64,000 nucleotides of DNA from Lutraria lutraria (GCA_964023205.1 OZ026839.1:12802386-12866385), one strand, 5' to 3'; positions 12,441-25,140 are shown, counted from the stretch's first letter. The notes: generated by a model not told the origin, from the sequence alone. Program-made: numbers and translations.

Positions 12441-13084
12441 TGTAACCAGTGAGTATTAGTTAGTTCAGCAATGTGGGCTGTATAAAATACCGGAACTTAG
12501 TCTAAGAATCCTGGATATTTAAAGATAAATGCTGACAGTGTTAGTACACGGATGGATGACACGATTCAATACGGTCTCCTTCGTTGATTTGCAAACTCTA
12601 TTATGATAAATTGTAACAATTTGTTCGTTAAATTACAGAGAGTTTTTGTTTAACCTCTGTTTAGAAAACACTAAACATGTATACGGTGATGAAAATAAAG
12701 TGGTTTTACCCTTCCTGAAATTATATAGCGTTTCTGGTTGTCGGATAAAACTTTTAACACTTTAAAGACCCATTAGCTTTTTAAATTGAAAAATACTCAA
12801 CAAAAGATAAAATATTAGTTTATTATAAGAAATATAGTTTATAATGCTCTAAAACAATATTGGCATAATGCTTTTCTTTGGCCACATGTCGATAGGTACT
12901 TTTTCTTATTTTTTTGCAAAATCATTGAAAAAGTACTTAGCAACATTTCTAAATGTACTTTGTGATTAAAAAAAAGAAAAACTCAGAACGTTTTTGTTGC
13001 AAGTGAGTCAGTTTAACAGATAGCCATATTTCTAAGTAAATTAAGACCTAGTTTAAGTTTAACATCAAAAACGGTAATGGGGCT
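12441..13084. other. No recognised feature
   Basis: AT-rich sequence directly downstream of the minus-strand lectin-like gene; part may be its 3'UTR. Confidence 0.4.
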
Positions 13085-16000
13085 CTAAAGTGTACCGTAA
13101 ATTTCCACTTCACAGAGTGTTAAAAACTCAGTTTTGTCAATAAGAAATTTCACATATCTTCCTCTGCATTGACCGTCAACGTCAAATGTGATTTCCCAAT
13201 CAATGAGGGCTCGATGTACAACACAGGTACTCAAACTTCCTAAATCATCCCCCGCGCTGATAATCAAATCATGTAATCTGTCGTCTGCAAATGAAAATAC
13301 AAAATAAAGATAAATTAAAGAATATAGTAGAACCTCGTTTAACGACCTATCTTTGTATTGAAACCACCTTTTAACAACCATCACTTGTTTTCAGGCTCTT
13401 TTATTATATGTTTCATATTTGAGTATAACAATAAGACAGCTTTAATATGATGATTGATTTTTTATCTCAGCCCTGGTCTTGACACGAAGATTTTTATGTA
13501 CAGTAAACAGGTGACCAAGAGTTGAAATAAGATACTTTTCATGGTGGCTTTTGTGCACAGGTGGACTTATTTTCTGAGGTTTATTAAGCTGCTTTATCTA
13601 TTGATGTATGGTAAAGAGTGACGGTTGCTGACAAGGTGACATTTTTTCACAATCTACAGGAGACCGTTTGATCAGGTTTGACGGTATTCGGATGCTACCA
13701 GGCTAATACCTAATGTTCAAGTTTTTTTTACATATTAGGACATTTTATGATGATAAATGCTCCATGGTGTTGTGTTTGGACTATTACTGCTAAACATTTT
13801 TACCCAAACGAGTTGAAGAAAAAACTTAGAATCAAAGTACTGAAAGTGCTCATGGACACTGAACTTATATAGACTTACACTGCAACATGGACACTGAACG
13901 TATATAGACTTACACTGCAACATGGACACTGAACTTATATAGACTTACACTACAACATGGACACTGAACTTATATAGACTTACACTGCAACATGGAGACT
14001 GAACTTATATAGACTTACACTACAACATGGACACTGAACTTATATAGACTTACACTACAACATGGACACTGAACTTATATAGACTTACACTACAACATGG
14101 ACACTGAACTTATATAGACTTACACTACAACATGGACACTGAACTTATATAGACTTACACTACAACATGGACACTGAACTTATATAGACTTACACTACAA
14201 CATGGACACTGAACTTATATAGACTTACACTACAACATGGACACTGAACTTATATAGACTTACACTACAACATGGACACTGAACTTATATAGACTTACAC
14301 TACAACATGGACACTGAACTTATATAGACTTACACTACAACATGGACACTGAACTTATATAGACTTACACTACAACATGGACACTGAACTTATATAGACT
14401 TACACTACAACATGGAACAGAAGTTAGTTAAAGGAGCAACATCCGATTTTTTGTTTGTTTTATCAGTGATAGACATACAGTGAATGCTGACTAACAGACG
14501 AACTGTACTGTATCTATAAATAGCTGAAGCAGACGATGGGTTTAAACCACACAAACCCCTCCCTCTAGTTCAAATTTGAATTTCTGTTATAAATTGTTTT
14601 GAAAATATAAGAACCCAAATCTTCATACACTTTGAAATTTCTTGTCTAGACTGATAAAAGAATCATTTTGCTTCATTCAGAATATTTTTCAGTGATTAAA
14701 AACACCATTTAATATCAGGTTTTTCTAAAAATCTCTCCCTGAGCTGAAATCAGTTTAAAAATCAAGGGATACCACCCACAAGCCATTACCTGCCTTTTAT
14801 ATCCCTGTTGGGTGTTCAAAAGATTGCATGGTGGATGTAGAAAAACACAGTGCTTTGGTCCGCTTCAAAATTCATGCGCGCCAAACGATTGGCGGCTATG
14901 GACAGTTGAACTATCGTATAGTTTTGAAAATACTCGTACAAGTTGTAAGTAAAAGATTTTCAGGAGTGTCCAAAGTACGAAGGTGAAAAGTTACATCGAG
15001 TTTTCAGATTATAAGTTCCGACTTTTCTTGAAATTTTATTTTTCCTCCTGAGTGCGCTGATTTGGATAAAAATAAATACGCAATGGTCCGAACAAAAGAA
15101 AACAGCATTAACATATAAAATCAGCTCATGTGATAATATTAGGTAACATTTCCGACATCTGTCACATAATTTAGAATACAACAAGATCTTTTTTAGAGTT
15201 GAATTATAACTGTTCGTGTCAGTGCTATATTTATTGTATCATAAACTTTAATGGGACAAAGCACGCTGGACCTTTTTAATAATATCAGGACAGTACTTAC
15301 AATGTGGGGATCGGTTAACGATGTAAATTGTCGAAATTCGAAAGGATTGGCTTAAGTCTAAAACTGCATATGGAAAACTCTGATAGCTTGTACACGCACA
15401 TGGCCAGGCTGGGCTACGGTTGCCGTCGACCTTTTCAAAATATATACAATTGTTTAAGAATTTCTACAAAAATGATAAAGATAATGATTATTATAATAGT
15501 AACTTGCTTTTATAATGGAAATCTTATCAAATTTGCCGAAGTTGCTGGTAAAACAAAATCGACGCTTTCCAATTGTTTGCCGCCATCGAACCATTTCGTC
15601 TTGTACTACATTTTTTCATGATATAACTACCATACATAGATTAACGGACACCTGTGATCAACGGCTGTTCTTTAGAGCTAGGCATAGTTTGTTGCTCAAG
15701 TAAAAAATTAAAATCCAAACAAAGATGAACTGTAATGACAGACTTTATTTTCTTCTCGCCCATTTCCGACACATATAGGATTGTATATCAACTCGGTACG
15801 GAAGAAATTCTATTTACATTTTGTATTCATCAGATGTCATTTGATTAATCCTATTCCAGTTTATCTTTACGTTTCCATATCTCTTGGATAAAGCTTGGAT
15901 CCGAGACTCTCAGCATCAATTGAAAAAGTAGTGCGCACTCGTGACAGAATTCTTGCGCAGCCCTGTTCCTGTTCATATCGTATCACGAGATAAAATGTAG

Positions 16001-18564
16001 GAACATGTTAATCATTTGTTACATAGAGTATTGGTAAAACGTAACTAGTAAAATTAGAGTAAAGAAAAGAATAGATTACCATCAGATTCCAGTGGAAGTC
16101 CAATCATACACAGAACTCAACGTAACTTCCTTTCCTAGGGCTACGTTCACCAGGGAGCACATAGGTGTATGACCTAGGGTGTAAAAAATAAGAATTAATC
16201 AATTTGACGAGCAATGCATTACATGTATACCATCTATCATATTTTTATTGTATGCATCGACCTTCAGCCAATATGTTCTAATTACTTTGAGCATAAACAC
16301 CTTTTTGCCAGTACTTTTGAGATTTTTGTTGGTATTGACATGTGTTATACTTTTACACAGATAATCATATCAGTACTTAAACAAAATGTCAATTCAATTA
16401 CTATTTACGTGGAATGAACAATGATAAAAAGCATTTATTTAATCCATCGGATTTAACGCGATTTTCAACATTATTTCAGTTATTCTAAATTACCCCCACA
16501 TAATTCAGAGGTGGGGAATAATTACAGTGTGAGCCTAGCACGGTGTTCGAACGACCAGTAGACCAACGCTCTGACCACTGAAGTGACCGGGCGGGCTCTG
16601 TGAGTTTTTATGAAATTTTCTGACTATTAAGTGATAACTTACCTTGTACCACGTAAACAGTTTGTGTGATGTCTTCAGTTTCACAACCTGTATAATCGCC
16701 GTATGTCGTACATTCGGATAAGTCTTTGTCAAATTTGAACAGAGCACATGCCTGCAAATTTTATATAACAACAAATTACTAGAACGAAATGAATGGAAAA
16801 GAACACACACGTCTAGAAGAAGACGTCAGGATTTTTTCTAGCTGACTTACAGCTATCTTACTTAATGAGTGCTTGTCCCGTATACTGTGTTTCAACCAAA
16901 ATTGAAACCTTTTTGCTATCGTAGTTGTACACAATTTTGATTAATTTTGCTATACTTCTGTGACAATGTCCTTGTCAAATCTTCGTTTCACACGTCACTG
17001 AACCGGTGTTCTCTGTCTCATTATACTTCGTTAAAAATGTGTAAGTTTTCTTTCTTGCTATTTCGTGACATTCATACTTGATAAAAATAATTCAGTACCA
17101 GAGTTCACGTAAGAAATAAAAGTAATTCAGTACCAGAGATCACGTAACAAACGAAAGTAATTCGGTACCTGAGATCACGTAACAAACGAAAGTAATTCGG
17201 TACCTGAGATCACGTGAAAAATAAAAGTAATTCAGCACCAGAGATCACATAACAAACGAAAGTAATTCGGTACCTGAGATCACGTAACAAACGAAAGTAA
17301 TTCAGTACCTGAGATCACGTAACAAACGAAAGTAATTCGGTACCTGAGATCACGTAACAAACGGAAGTAATTCAGTACCAGAGATCACGTGAAAAATAAA
17401 AGTAATTCAGTACCAGAGATCACGTAAGAAAGAAAAGTAATTCAGTACCAGAGATCACGTAAGAAACAAAAGTAATTCAGTACCAGAGATCACGTAACAA
17501 ACGGAAGTAATTCAGTACCAGAGATCACGTAAAAAATAAAAGTAACTCAGTACTAGAGGTCACGTAAGAAAGAAAAGTAATTCAATGCCATAGAAAACGT
17601 GAGAAACAAAAGTAATTCAGTGCCACAGATAACGTGAGAAACAAAAGTAATTCAGTACCAGAGATCACGTAACAAACGGAAGTAATTCAGTACCAGAGAT
17701 CACGTGAAAAATAAAAGTAACTCAGTACTAGAGGTCACGTAAGAAAGAAAAGTAATTCAATGCCACAGAAAACGTGAGAAACAAAAGTAATTCAGTGCCA
17801 GAGATCACGTAAGAAACAAAAGTAATTCAGTACCAGAGATCACGTAACAAACGGAAGTAATTCAGTACCAGAGATCACGTGAAAAATAAAAGTAACTCAG
17901 TACCAGAGGTCACGTAAGAAAGAAAAGTAATTCAATGCCACAGAAAACGTGAGAAACAAAAGTAATTCAGTGCCACAGATAACGTGAGAAACAAAAGTAA
18001 TTCAGTGCCAGAGATCACGTAACAAACGAAAGTAATTTAGTAACAGAGATCTGAATACCAGAAATATAGTAGAAAATAAAAAACCAAGTCTTTACAGTAA
18101 AACTTCTTCTAGCGTCCACCTCAGTTTAACCAACATTCGTTTCGTACCGGTTTCCAATAAATCTTCTGTATTTGAACTTCATAATAAGACCCTCTCAATC
18201 GAAATTAGAGCCCGGGGTTTTGTTCTCAATGTGAAATAGTTGTAAAGGTCTAACGGTACGTGGCACTCTCTTACACACCGGTTCGTGTATGTGAGAGAAA
18301 ACGAACGACAACTCTGCTAGGAGACTGGGTACTTGGGTACGGCGTGCATAATGAAAATGTTTGATAGAAATAACAATTATTAGTGCTCACCGCTTGTTCG
18401 TCACAGACTCGTGCGCAATCAGTCTTCGACTTGGTAATGATTCCATTGCTTAAAATATCCGTGTACAAATAACTATTCTCCTTCTTAACATAAATCTTGC
18501 CGGAGTAAACAGTTTTAAAAACACAAAAAGCAATAAGCCAAATATGCCTGATAACACTCATCAT
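13085..18564 (-). CDS. Secreted PAN-like / fucolectin (F5-8C)-like protein
   Basis: Minus-strand exons: first 18564-18391, second 16751-16643, last 13284-13085, all with GT-AG sites and compatible phases. Exon 1 starts with a signal peptide (MMSVIRHIWLIAFCVFKTVYS) and leads into a cysteine-bearing segment, KTDCARVCDEQA. Exon 2 continues ACALFKFDKDLSECTTYG, the cysteine pattern of a PAN/apple-like module. The last exon reads RLHDLIISAGDD...GRYVKFLIDKTEFLTLCEVEIYG, the C-terminal half of a fucolectin-type F5/8C domain. Such proteins are usually extracellular carbohydrate binders. The N-terminal half of the lectin domain is only partly visible, in a phase-compatible exon at 16080-16173 with an in-frame stop. 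The locus may therefore be incomplete, alternatively spliced or decaying. An in-frame ATG also exists at 18621. Two satellite arrays fill its introns. Confidence 0.62.
13851..14415. repeat. 35-bp satellite, 16 copies
   Basis: The unit starts CATGGACACTGAACTTATAT and continues AGACTTACACTACAA. Copies run from 13851 to 14410 at exactly 35-bp spacing, followed by a partial copy. Copies are almost identical, with TGCAA instead of TACAA in the first few, which implies recent homogenisation. The array lies in the last intron of the minus-strand lectin-like gene. Confidence 0.97.
14416..16079. other. Intronic sequence without a clear feature
   Basis: I looked here on the minus strand for the missing middle of the F5/8C domain. 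A weak candidate frame near 15860-15960 (...EFCHECALL...SDPSFIQEIWK) has plausible phases but does not convincingly match the family. Nothing else is recognised. Confidence 0.4.
16080..16173 (-). other. Candidate F5/8C exon with in-frame stop
   Basis: After an acceptor (ACACCCTAG), a phase-1 frame, matching the exit phase of the upstream exon, reads HTPMCSLVNVALGKEVTLSS then VYDWTSTGI and TGA. NVALGK.VT.SSVYD is the characteristic start of a fucolectin domain. The stop lies just before the only good donor (GTAATC). Either this exon is broken or it ends transcripts that include it. Skipping it keeps the frame between the neighbouring exons. Confidence 0.55.
16505..16605 (-). repeat. tRNA-derived SINE head
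   Basis: The minus strand has a polymerase III type layout: an A-box-like AGTGGTCAGAGCGTTGG and a B-box-like GGTCGTTCGAACACC about 30 bases later, next to GCCCGCCCGG. No cloverleaf good enough for a functional tRNA is formed. Confidence 0.5.
17088..18060. repeat. 35-bp satellite with 175-bp higher-order structure
   Basis: About 27 copies of a 35-bp unit (AAAGTAATTCGGTACCTGAG then ATCACGTAACAAACG) occupy the first intron of the lectin-like gene. Copies vary more than in the 13.9-kb array. In the right half, variant units recur as a block of five: the AACTCAGTAC variant starts at 17544, 17719 and 17894, exactly 175 bp apart. That is a higher-order repeat. Some units contain CACGTG. Confidence 0.93.
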
Positions 18565-18621
18565 AACGGCTTTGATCTTTGTAGTATACAAGGCATGTAG
18601 TGTTTCAAATGAAACATACAT

Positions 18622-19426
18622 CGATCGACTGAATGTAACAAATATTTTTAATGAAATGTTATTGTGGATGACTGAAACTTTAATTGACTTCGTTATGAAT
18701 CAAAGCTCAAACCACTGAAGCATTGCCGTACGAGCTCCAACTTCCTGAACAAACAAACGATACAGTGCCTTTTATCTTTACGTCAATAGTTATATGTATA
18801 TAGTCAGTTTCTGAGACAAAACTTCATTGAACTGACAGTTCCGGTGCATCACACACTGAACAAGTTTGTATTATATTTACGATGGGTTGTTCGTTTGAGG
18901 TCTGTTTGTGAAATTGAATATCATTCACGATATTCGTTAAAGTATTCATATAACACTCCTTTGGTGGAATTCGAGCTTTTTCTATGTAACCTTGTATATA
19001 TTACCCCTTAGAATTGAATTCAAGACAACATTAATTTTTCATGAACCATTCTTGCATAATTCATGAATAGTTTTTGAAACATGAGTAACTTTTTGAAAGG
19101 GGTATGTTACATGTATTTGCATATAAGTCAAAATAAAGTGTATGTTCTGTTCTATCTCTTTTCACAACACGTCACGAACTTTGCTACATGTAAATTTTAT
19201 TTGAAATTTCAATCTAATGAATATCTTAAATCAATATATTACAAATGTTACATGATCGAAGTTTAAATGCAGATCTATTAGGCCCATGTGAACAAACATC
19301 CTTTTTACAAACATGTATATGTATATTCAAAGCATGCATACACATAAATGTAATATAATATTAATACAATGATACTACATGTGTAATATACATTGATAAT
19401 ATGCATAAATAACATGCATATACACA
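18622..19426. other. Upstream region of the lectin-like gene, no recognised feature
   Basis: AT-rich DNA, presumably including the promoter of the minus-strand gene that starts at 18564. No core promoter element is assigned. Confidence 0.4.
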
Positions 19427-19790
19427 AGGTCTATAATCACGTGATACATTGTTTTGATAGCACAGGGTCGAGAACAATGGCGAATTTTCCGAATCAATCG
19501 GTGTCAAAATTAGCATCGTTACTGTCGCAGTTTGTCCATAGACCCTGCAGAGAAATTTGAAGTGGACAGACTTTTTCTCTTTTTTTTCTTCTAATCTATG
19601 GACAGTAACAATGCTAATTTTGATACTAGTTGATTCGGATAATTGTTGGCTGGAATAAAGGCTACATGAAAGAAAATCGGCACATTTAAACTTTCGACGA
19701 AAAATACGACTTACTTTCGAACTCTAAGGCGCCGCCATTTTTTCCAGAATCATTATCAAAACAATATACCACGTGATTAGTAGGCCGTGA
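19427..19790. mobile_element. Foldback MITE with long inverted repeats
   Basis: The left end reads AATCACGTGATACATTGTTTTGAT and the right end is its near-perfect inverse (ATCAAAACAATATACCACGTGATT). A second inner inverted pair exists (CAAAATTAGCATCGTTACTG near 19505 against CAGTAACAATGCTAATTTTG near 19605). The whole 360-bp piece could fold into a long hairpin. No ORF. Confidence 0.75.
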
Positions 19791-20035
19791 TACATTGATG
19801 TTATATAATGCTTATAATATAATAATTATATAATATACATATATAAATGCATAAACGTAGCAGAATATACATACACTTAATTTGGGAGAAGTATACATGA
19901 TTTATACACACAGGTGTACCCGTATAACAAGAGATATGCATTGAATTTAATTATACTATACTTTCACATTCAAACCGTATTGATAAAATGAAAAAAAGGA
20001 ATAAATGAACCAATCAATTATTTAACCCTTAAAAA

Positions 20036-20290
20036 TATTTGTTTATTTTTTTAGTTTACGCCAATTTTCAACAGTCATATTAGGCGGATAGTTACCTAAC
20101 CATCGTTCCTGGAAGAACCAGTGCTAAGACTCCCATCCCCCGTAAGCAACTGCCTACTTACTCACATCTAGAGACATGGTCGCATTGGTCGGTAGCTTGG
20201 ATCGAACCCAAGACCATCTATCAGTGCAGTGAGAGGTAACAGTAATTTGGAGTTAGTGACATTGACCACTCGACCACGGAGGCGGTTCCT
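20036..20290 (-). repeat. tRNA-derived SINE, near full length
   Basis: On the minus strand a tRNA-like head (CCTCCGTGGTCGAGTGGTCA, then TTGGGTTCGATCCAAGC) is followed by a body with AGCACTGGTTCTTCCAGG. The tail is GACTGTTGAAAATTGGCGTA and then an AAATAAAC-rich end. A partial plus-strand copy of the same family lies at 21235-21372. Both sit around the 3' part of the TLCD4 gene. Confidence 0.7.
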
Positions 20291-20443
20291 TAAAATGTCT
20301 GTGTAAATTTTCATTTATATTATGATTTTCTGATGTCAACATTGAGTTGTATCCCTTTAAACGGTACCTTGTATGTTATTATACATAAATCAGGGTAATG
20401 AAACATATTATAAGTACATTATCTTACATACATTTATAACATA

Positions 20444-23400
20444 TTATAAGTTTGCATCTTTTTTTCGTTTCTGTAAAGTTTTATAAGCTCCTATACACAA
20501 TTTAAGGAACCAAGATATATTTAACAAATCCAACACAGCACATAAAGTTAAAACCACATAACGGCCAAATCCTGATCTAACAAATGGCTCTGTACCATAT
20601 ATAGAATAGATGACAGACCAGCAATATGGAATTATTAGAATTCTACAGAGGAAAAATACAGCAACAAGCACTAGGCCATTCAGTAGATAAGCCTTGCCCG
20701 ATTTCTTGTTCATCTTATCCAAGAACCATCTGAAATGTATAAATAAACTTTCTGGTACTATAGTTTCTAAAACTTTCATTTTTATATACTTTCAGACACT
20801 TTATTGTACTTTCTGATACTTTCCGATATTTTCTTAAACTTTCTGGTACTAGCTGATACTTTTGATTTGAAAACTCACCGGAGACATACATTTTTGTACA
20901 TTCTAGATGATTTACTGAAAAGCCTAATAAATTTGAGTTGGGACAATGGTAAGTTAATAATGAGTTTTGCAGCTAAATCCGACTTGAACTATCAACATAT
21001 AGCAATAGCTTCTAAGTTGATTGATAATATTGAAAATTTCAAACCGAACCATCACGTAAAATGTATCTTTGTATATGTAATACTTACCTGTTATTGACAA
21101 AAGGAGTGGAAAATTCTGACAGAAATCGCAAGTTTGCGAAATATACATACATATTGTAGGACTGAAATATACAAAAGTGAGTAAAGACTTAAATTTACGA
21201 TATATATCAAGGTCAACATTATGGTCTGTTATTATGGACAGTTGCTAACGGAGGATGGGAATCTAGTACTGGTTCTTCCCAGGAGCGATGCCTAGGTGAA
21301 CTTTCGCCTCATATGACTCTGACTGTTGAAAAGGGGCGTAAAACTCGATATAAACAAACAAAACAAAACTATTAACTAGCCCGTATCATAAGTCCAAGCT
21401 AAGATAGGCAAAAAAGAAATTTTTGAAACATTTAGTACTCATGTTAAGAACTTAAAAATGAAAATAAACTCATGAAAAGTCGAGGACTGTTGTAATATAC
21501 CGGTTTATATAACCGTTTGCGGTACATAAGCGATACATTAACGGTATATGAGTGGCAAGTATATACCTATAGCGTATCACCAGGGACAACAGACTGGTTA
21601 CAGACAGAGACACAGGGCAGACTCTTTCAAACTTATTTTCTTTCAATGTTAAGATAAAAAAAAACTTTAGATTAAATATAAATACAATAAATATATCTCG
21701 GTTTACCTATTTTATCATCGGGAGCAAATAACAAACTGAACTAATCACAACTTGATTACTTTACAAGTTAAGTTTGTATACGTGAACCACTGATGATCGT
21801 TTTATCACAATACACCAGTTAAACATCGGATGATATCTGTATTAATGTATCGCAATACGTATCATATCAGTACATTCGTATCGCGGATCGTATAGCAGCC
21901 CTTGAGAAACACAGACCTAGAAAATTCCCACTTCATTATAAATGTGTATTTTTAAAATTATATAACATAGTGAAAACATACGTACCATAACGTAATACGA
22001 AGCATACAAACAAACTATATGATGAATCAAAACCCGTTTTCCTCCTATACACTTCATATATACCAGCATCAATAATATATCTAAAAATACAAAACATGTC
22101 ATCATTAGTTCCAAGTCCTGTGATACAGACCACCTTGTATGATACGTATTTATGACAAGACACGTGTTTTTGATAAGCCACGTGTTTGCGATAAGACAGG
22201 TGTTTGTGATATGACATGTACTTGTGATTTGACACGTGTCTGACGTATTTATTGGAATGTACATACTATTCGGTGTATATTTGTTTGTGACTCTTCTATA
22301 GTCTCTATAGATTCTGTTACCGGTGGATTGTGTGACGGTATAGTGAGTTTTCAATGAGACTTTAATAAAGATATGTAACAACGTTTGTCAACTTTGGTTC
22401 AACGTGGCATCAACAGCCAGTGTCATTTTGGCGACTTAAACATTTTCTTTCTTTAATGGAAGGGAAGACCATATACATACAAATGGTTAGAACCACCGAC
22501 CTTCCATACATCAGCTTGACAGCTTCCTCACGTGGTTTTATGCTGGTTCCCAGGTACGATTTCGAACTTACGGTACTGGGCTATTGGTTCCCAGTCAGGG
22601 ACCATAACCACGTACTCGACCAAGAATTCTCCATTTTACTAGAACTACTAATATACACGTATTGTATGCTTCGGGATATTTATACTTAGTCATTCTCGGA
22701 TACCACTGTCAAAAGTTAGGATCATGAAACCGCAAACAAACATTTTTACGATTTGCCTTGATGCGTGTTGTTTATCGTATACGATATTTATTGTTAGATG
22801 TTATTCATACAATGTGCATGGTACTCTTAACTCACCTGTAAATAAATAGCCGATCATAATGCCACAGCAGTTCTTTACCACCCGACTGTCAGCCCTGAAA
22901 TTTGAAACGACGTTAATGGTCATAGGAGCAGATTTCATAGACATTTCTCAGCCAAGACTTAATGATCTTGCTACCCCTTGTTCGTAAATAGAAAGTATTG
23001 AGTTGGGTAATCAAAACAAAACATTTTTTACGCCTAACACTGGATTTTCTCACACGTTGAAGAACACATATTACTTCGAAACCAATGTAAGTGACGGCTT
23101 GGCCTATGAACACAGGCGGATATAAACTGGTATAACATTTACTCGTAGAACAAACTAAGATATTTTGAACTTTTGATTTTGTTTATCTATATGTACAGGT
23201 ATGTATTTGTATTTTGTTACACCAACTTCGGCTGCATGGCTTACAATATGTATATTAGAAACATGTATGAAGTGAACCATATCTATACTTAGCGCTCGTC
23301 CCACTTTCTTATCCAATCAGTGACAAGGATGTTATTTTTAATTTTTGACTTTCTAATCTTAATCTAATATAAAACTGTCATTCTAATATCTTAGGGTTGA

Positions 23401-24822
23401 AGAACGAGTGCATCTTACGTTTACTAAAGGACGGAGCACTTAGACGGTTAGAATGCTGTTTTTGCTATCACTCCTTTTTAGCTTTATTATTCACGAAGAA
23501 CACCTAAATATGTCCCCTAACATGTTCCGGGAATACGATAAGTGTACCAAAACATACCATACTGGATCTTCTACCAGTTTGTGTTGAAAGAACAAAGAAT
23601 ATAAACACAAACAGACTTGTATCACAGCGTGTATAGATGATATAACACTGAAAATAAAAGAAACGAAGAGTTTAATGTAAGTATGTGAAGTCTTGGCTAT
23701 AGAGGTCAGCGTGTGGTGGTCAAGTTATATGGTCAAATTTTTAGGGAATTCCAGTTGGTTGTCTCTGGCAAGAAGTGGGAAGTCAGTTTTAATTCTACGT
23801 TAAGCACAATACTAGTATAATAATTGGTATAATACAAAAAGTTCGTTCAGAAAAGTGTTTAGAAAAGGGTATCTTAAATGAGCCATCGTATCAATGCAAG
23901 GCATGGGCGAATACAAAGTGTAACAACTGATTATCAGTCCATAAAACAAAGACCAATTCAAAGGAAATTTAAAGCTCTGTTTACAAACAGAGAGTTCATC
24001 AGCAAGTACATGTAGTCACACCTCCCGGGAAATTAAAATTCAGATCTTCTACTTGACAGGCTTAAACATTTCTCGAAATAACGGTAAGAATTAATACAAT
24101 GCATAGCATATGCTTATGCATACATTTTTTATGAAAGTCTTGAGATGGAATGATTTTCCTTAGCGCGAATTTTCATAGAAAACTCTGTAGTTTATTTAAA
24201 AGATCAAAAAGGGCTCTCTGATATGAAACATGCATACAAATTCACTAAAACCTGTCCCAGCGCCATCTAGTGGTTTGTATAGTCCAGTTACCCCAGATTT
24301 TCACGGTCCCAAGCTTGTTCTATATAAAAAGGCTCTGGCACGCTACCTTTGTCAAGTATAAACTTAAACCTCGCTTGTACATCACCAATGTTGGGATGGT
24401 CACATGATCAAATTAGTTTTTAACAAAAAGATGAAAGTCTGTCAGAAAATATACGTTGTCTTTTAAGAAGTCGATACTCGTATGTTATTGTTACGGCGAA
24501 TGCTTATTTAAAAATGCATGCGGCCATTGAAGTGAGGTGGTCTCCTGATGTTATATTGATAAAAAATGAGGTATTTAAATAGAGGTGGTCTACATGTTGA
24601 TGCTATATTGATAAAAAGAAGATTTTATACGATGAAATAAAATAATGTTTACCTTGTATGCCAGTAAATATGATCGTTTTCCGACAATTTATGGAATTCT
24701 GGGTAGATTCTTGTTGCCAAGCTTGGACATGCATACTTATAGAATGCAAGAAAACAAATGGTAGAAATAACACCCGCAGGGTAATATGAGGTGTCAAATG
24801 GAATTGCTTCTTGTGTCGACAT
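20444..24822 (-). CDS. TLCD4: TLC domain-containing protein 4 (TMEM56-like)
   Basis: Six coding exons on the minus strand join in phase with GT-AG sites: 24822-24653, 23647-23558, 22894-22836, 22080-21986, 21161-21088 and 20729-20444 (774 nt, 257 aa; vertebrate TLCD4 is about the same length). The protein is a multi-pass membrane protein with the TLC signature. Key segments are WHTSVISSIHAV, GYLFTDILLMLVYMKCIGGK, the histidine pair in VLIHHIVCLYASYYV, FANLRFLSEFSTPFVNNRWF, and YSIYGTEPFVR near the C-terminus, ending in a lysine-rich tail. TLC proteins act in ER and other membranes on lipids; the exact reaction of TLCD4 is not established. The start MSTQEAIPF is the first ATG after an acceptor-like AG at about 24862, so an upstream non-coding exon is likely. 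The acceptor at 22081 was preferred over one at 22118 because it gives the family alignment. Confidence 0.93.
21235..21372 (+). repeat. Partial SINE copy in a TLCD4 intron
   Basis: GATGGGAATCTAGTACTGGT and TCTTCCCAGGAGCG, then TGACTGTTGAAAAGGGGCGT, end in an AAACAAACAAAACAAAAC tail. The piece matches the body and tail of the SINE at 20036-20290 in the opposite orientation. The tRNA-like head is missing. Confidence 0.65.
23330..23530. repeat. Dispersed repeat copy 1 (TLCD4 intron)
   Basis: This segment and 24935-25140 share TTCTAATATCTTAG / TTCTAACTTCTTAG, GAAGAACGA, GGAGCACT(T/A)A, GACGGTTAGAATGC, and TTTAGCTTT.TTAT.(T/C)ACGAAGA in the same order and spacing. Likely two copies of a small non-autonomous element. 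No ORF. Confidence 0.6.
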
Positions 24823-24934
24823 GTGGGCTCACCCGGAACGTTAAGCTGTAAATCGATGTCCTATGAAAACAAAACAGTCAACAGCATTAGTACGCACCCC
24901 ATCGAATCTGTGACAAGATTTTAAAAACAATTTT

Positions 24935-25140
24935 TGGCTTTTTTATTTTAATAGAATATAAAACTGGCGTTCTAACTTCTTAGTTACGAAGAACGACTTA
25001 GTACACACTGCGCATGCGGAGCACTAAAGACGGTTAGAATGCGTACTAGTTTGGGCGTTCTTAGTGATAAGAAAGCTACAGTCGATATACACCTTCTTTA
25101 GCTTTCTTATCTACGAAGACTGACACCAAAACTTTACCTA
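24935..25140. repeat. Dispersed repeat copy 2
   Basis: Second copy of the element at 23330-23530, about 110 bases upstream of the TLCD4 start on the minus strand, so it may lie in that gene's promoter or 5'UTR intron. Confidence 0.6.

Noticed and set aside
13851..14415. CRISPR-like array (35-bp regular units)
   Set aside because: Same reason: continuous tandem units without spacers.
14960..15184. Minus-strand 74-codon cysteine-rich frame as a possible lectin exon
   Set aside because: No F5/8C or PAN signature and no compatible splice sites; it lies in the intron by position only.
15860..15965. Candidate central F5/8C exon (EFCHECALL...SDPSFIQEIWK)
   Set aside because: Phases could fit, but the sequence lacks the expected VDG and W-x-VDLG core, so I could not support it.
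22118..22130. Alternative acceptor for the fourth TLCD4 exon at 22118
   Set aside because: It would insert residues absent from the family and shift phase relative to the previous exon; the acceptor at 22081 gives the expected GYLFTDILLML join.
21917..22381. Long minus-strand frame of 154 codons as a separate gene
   Set aside because: Only 21986-22080 is real, as a TLCD4 exon; the rest is read-through into introns, and its N-terminal N-T-C repeats come from low-complexity intron sequence.
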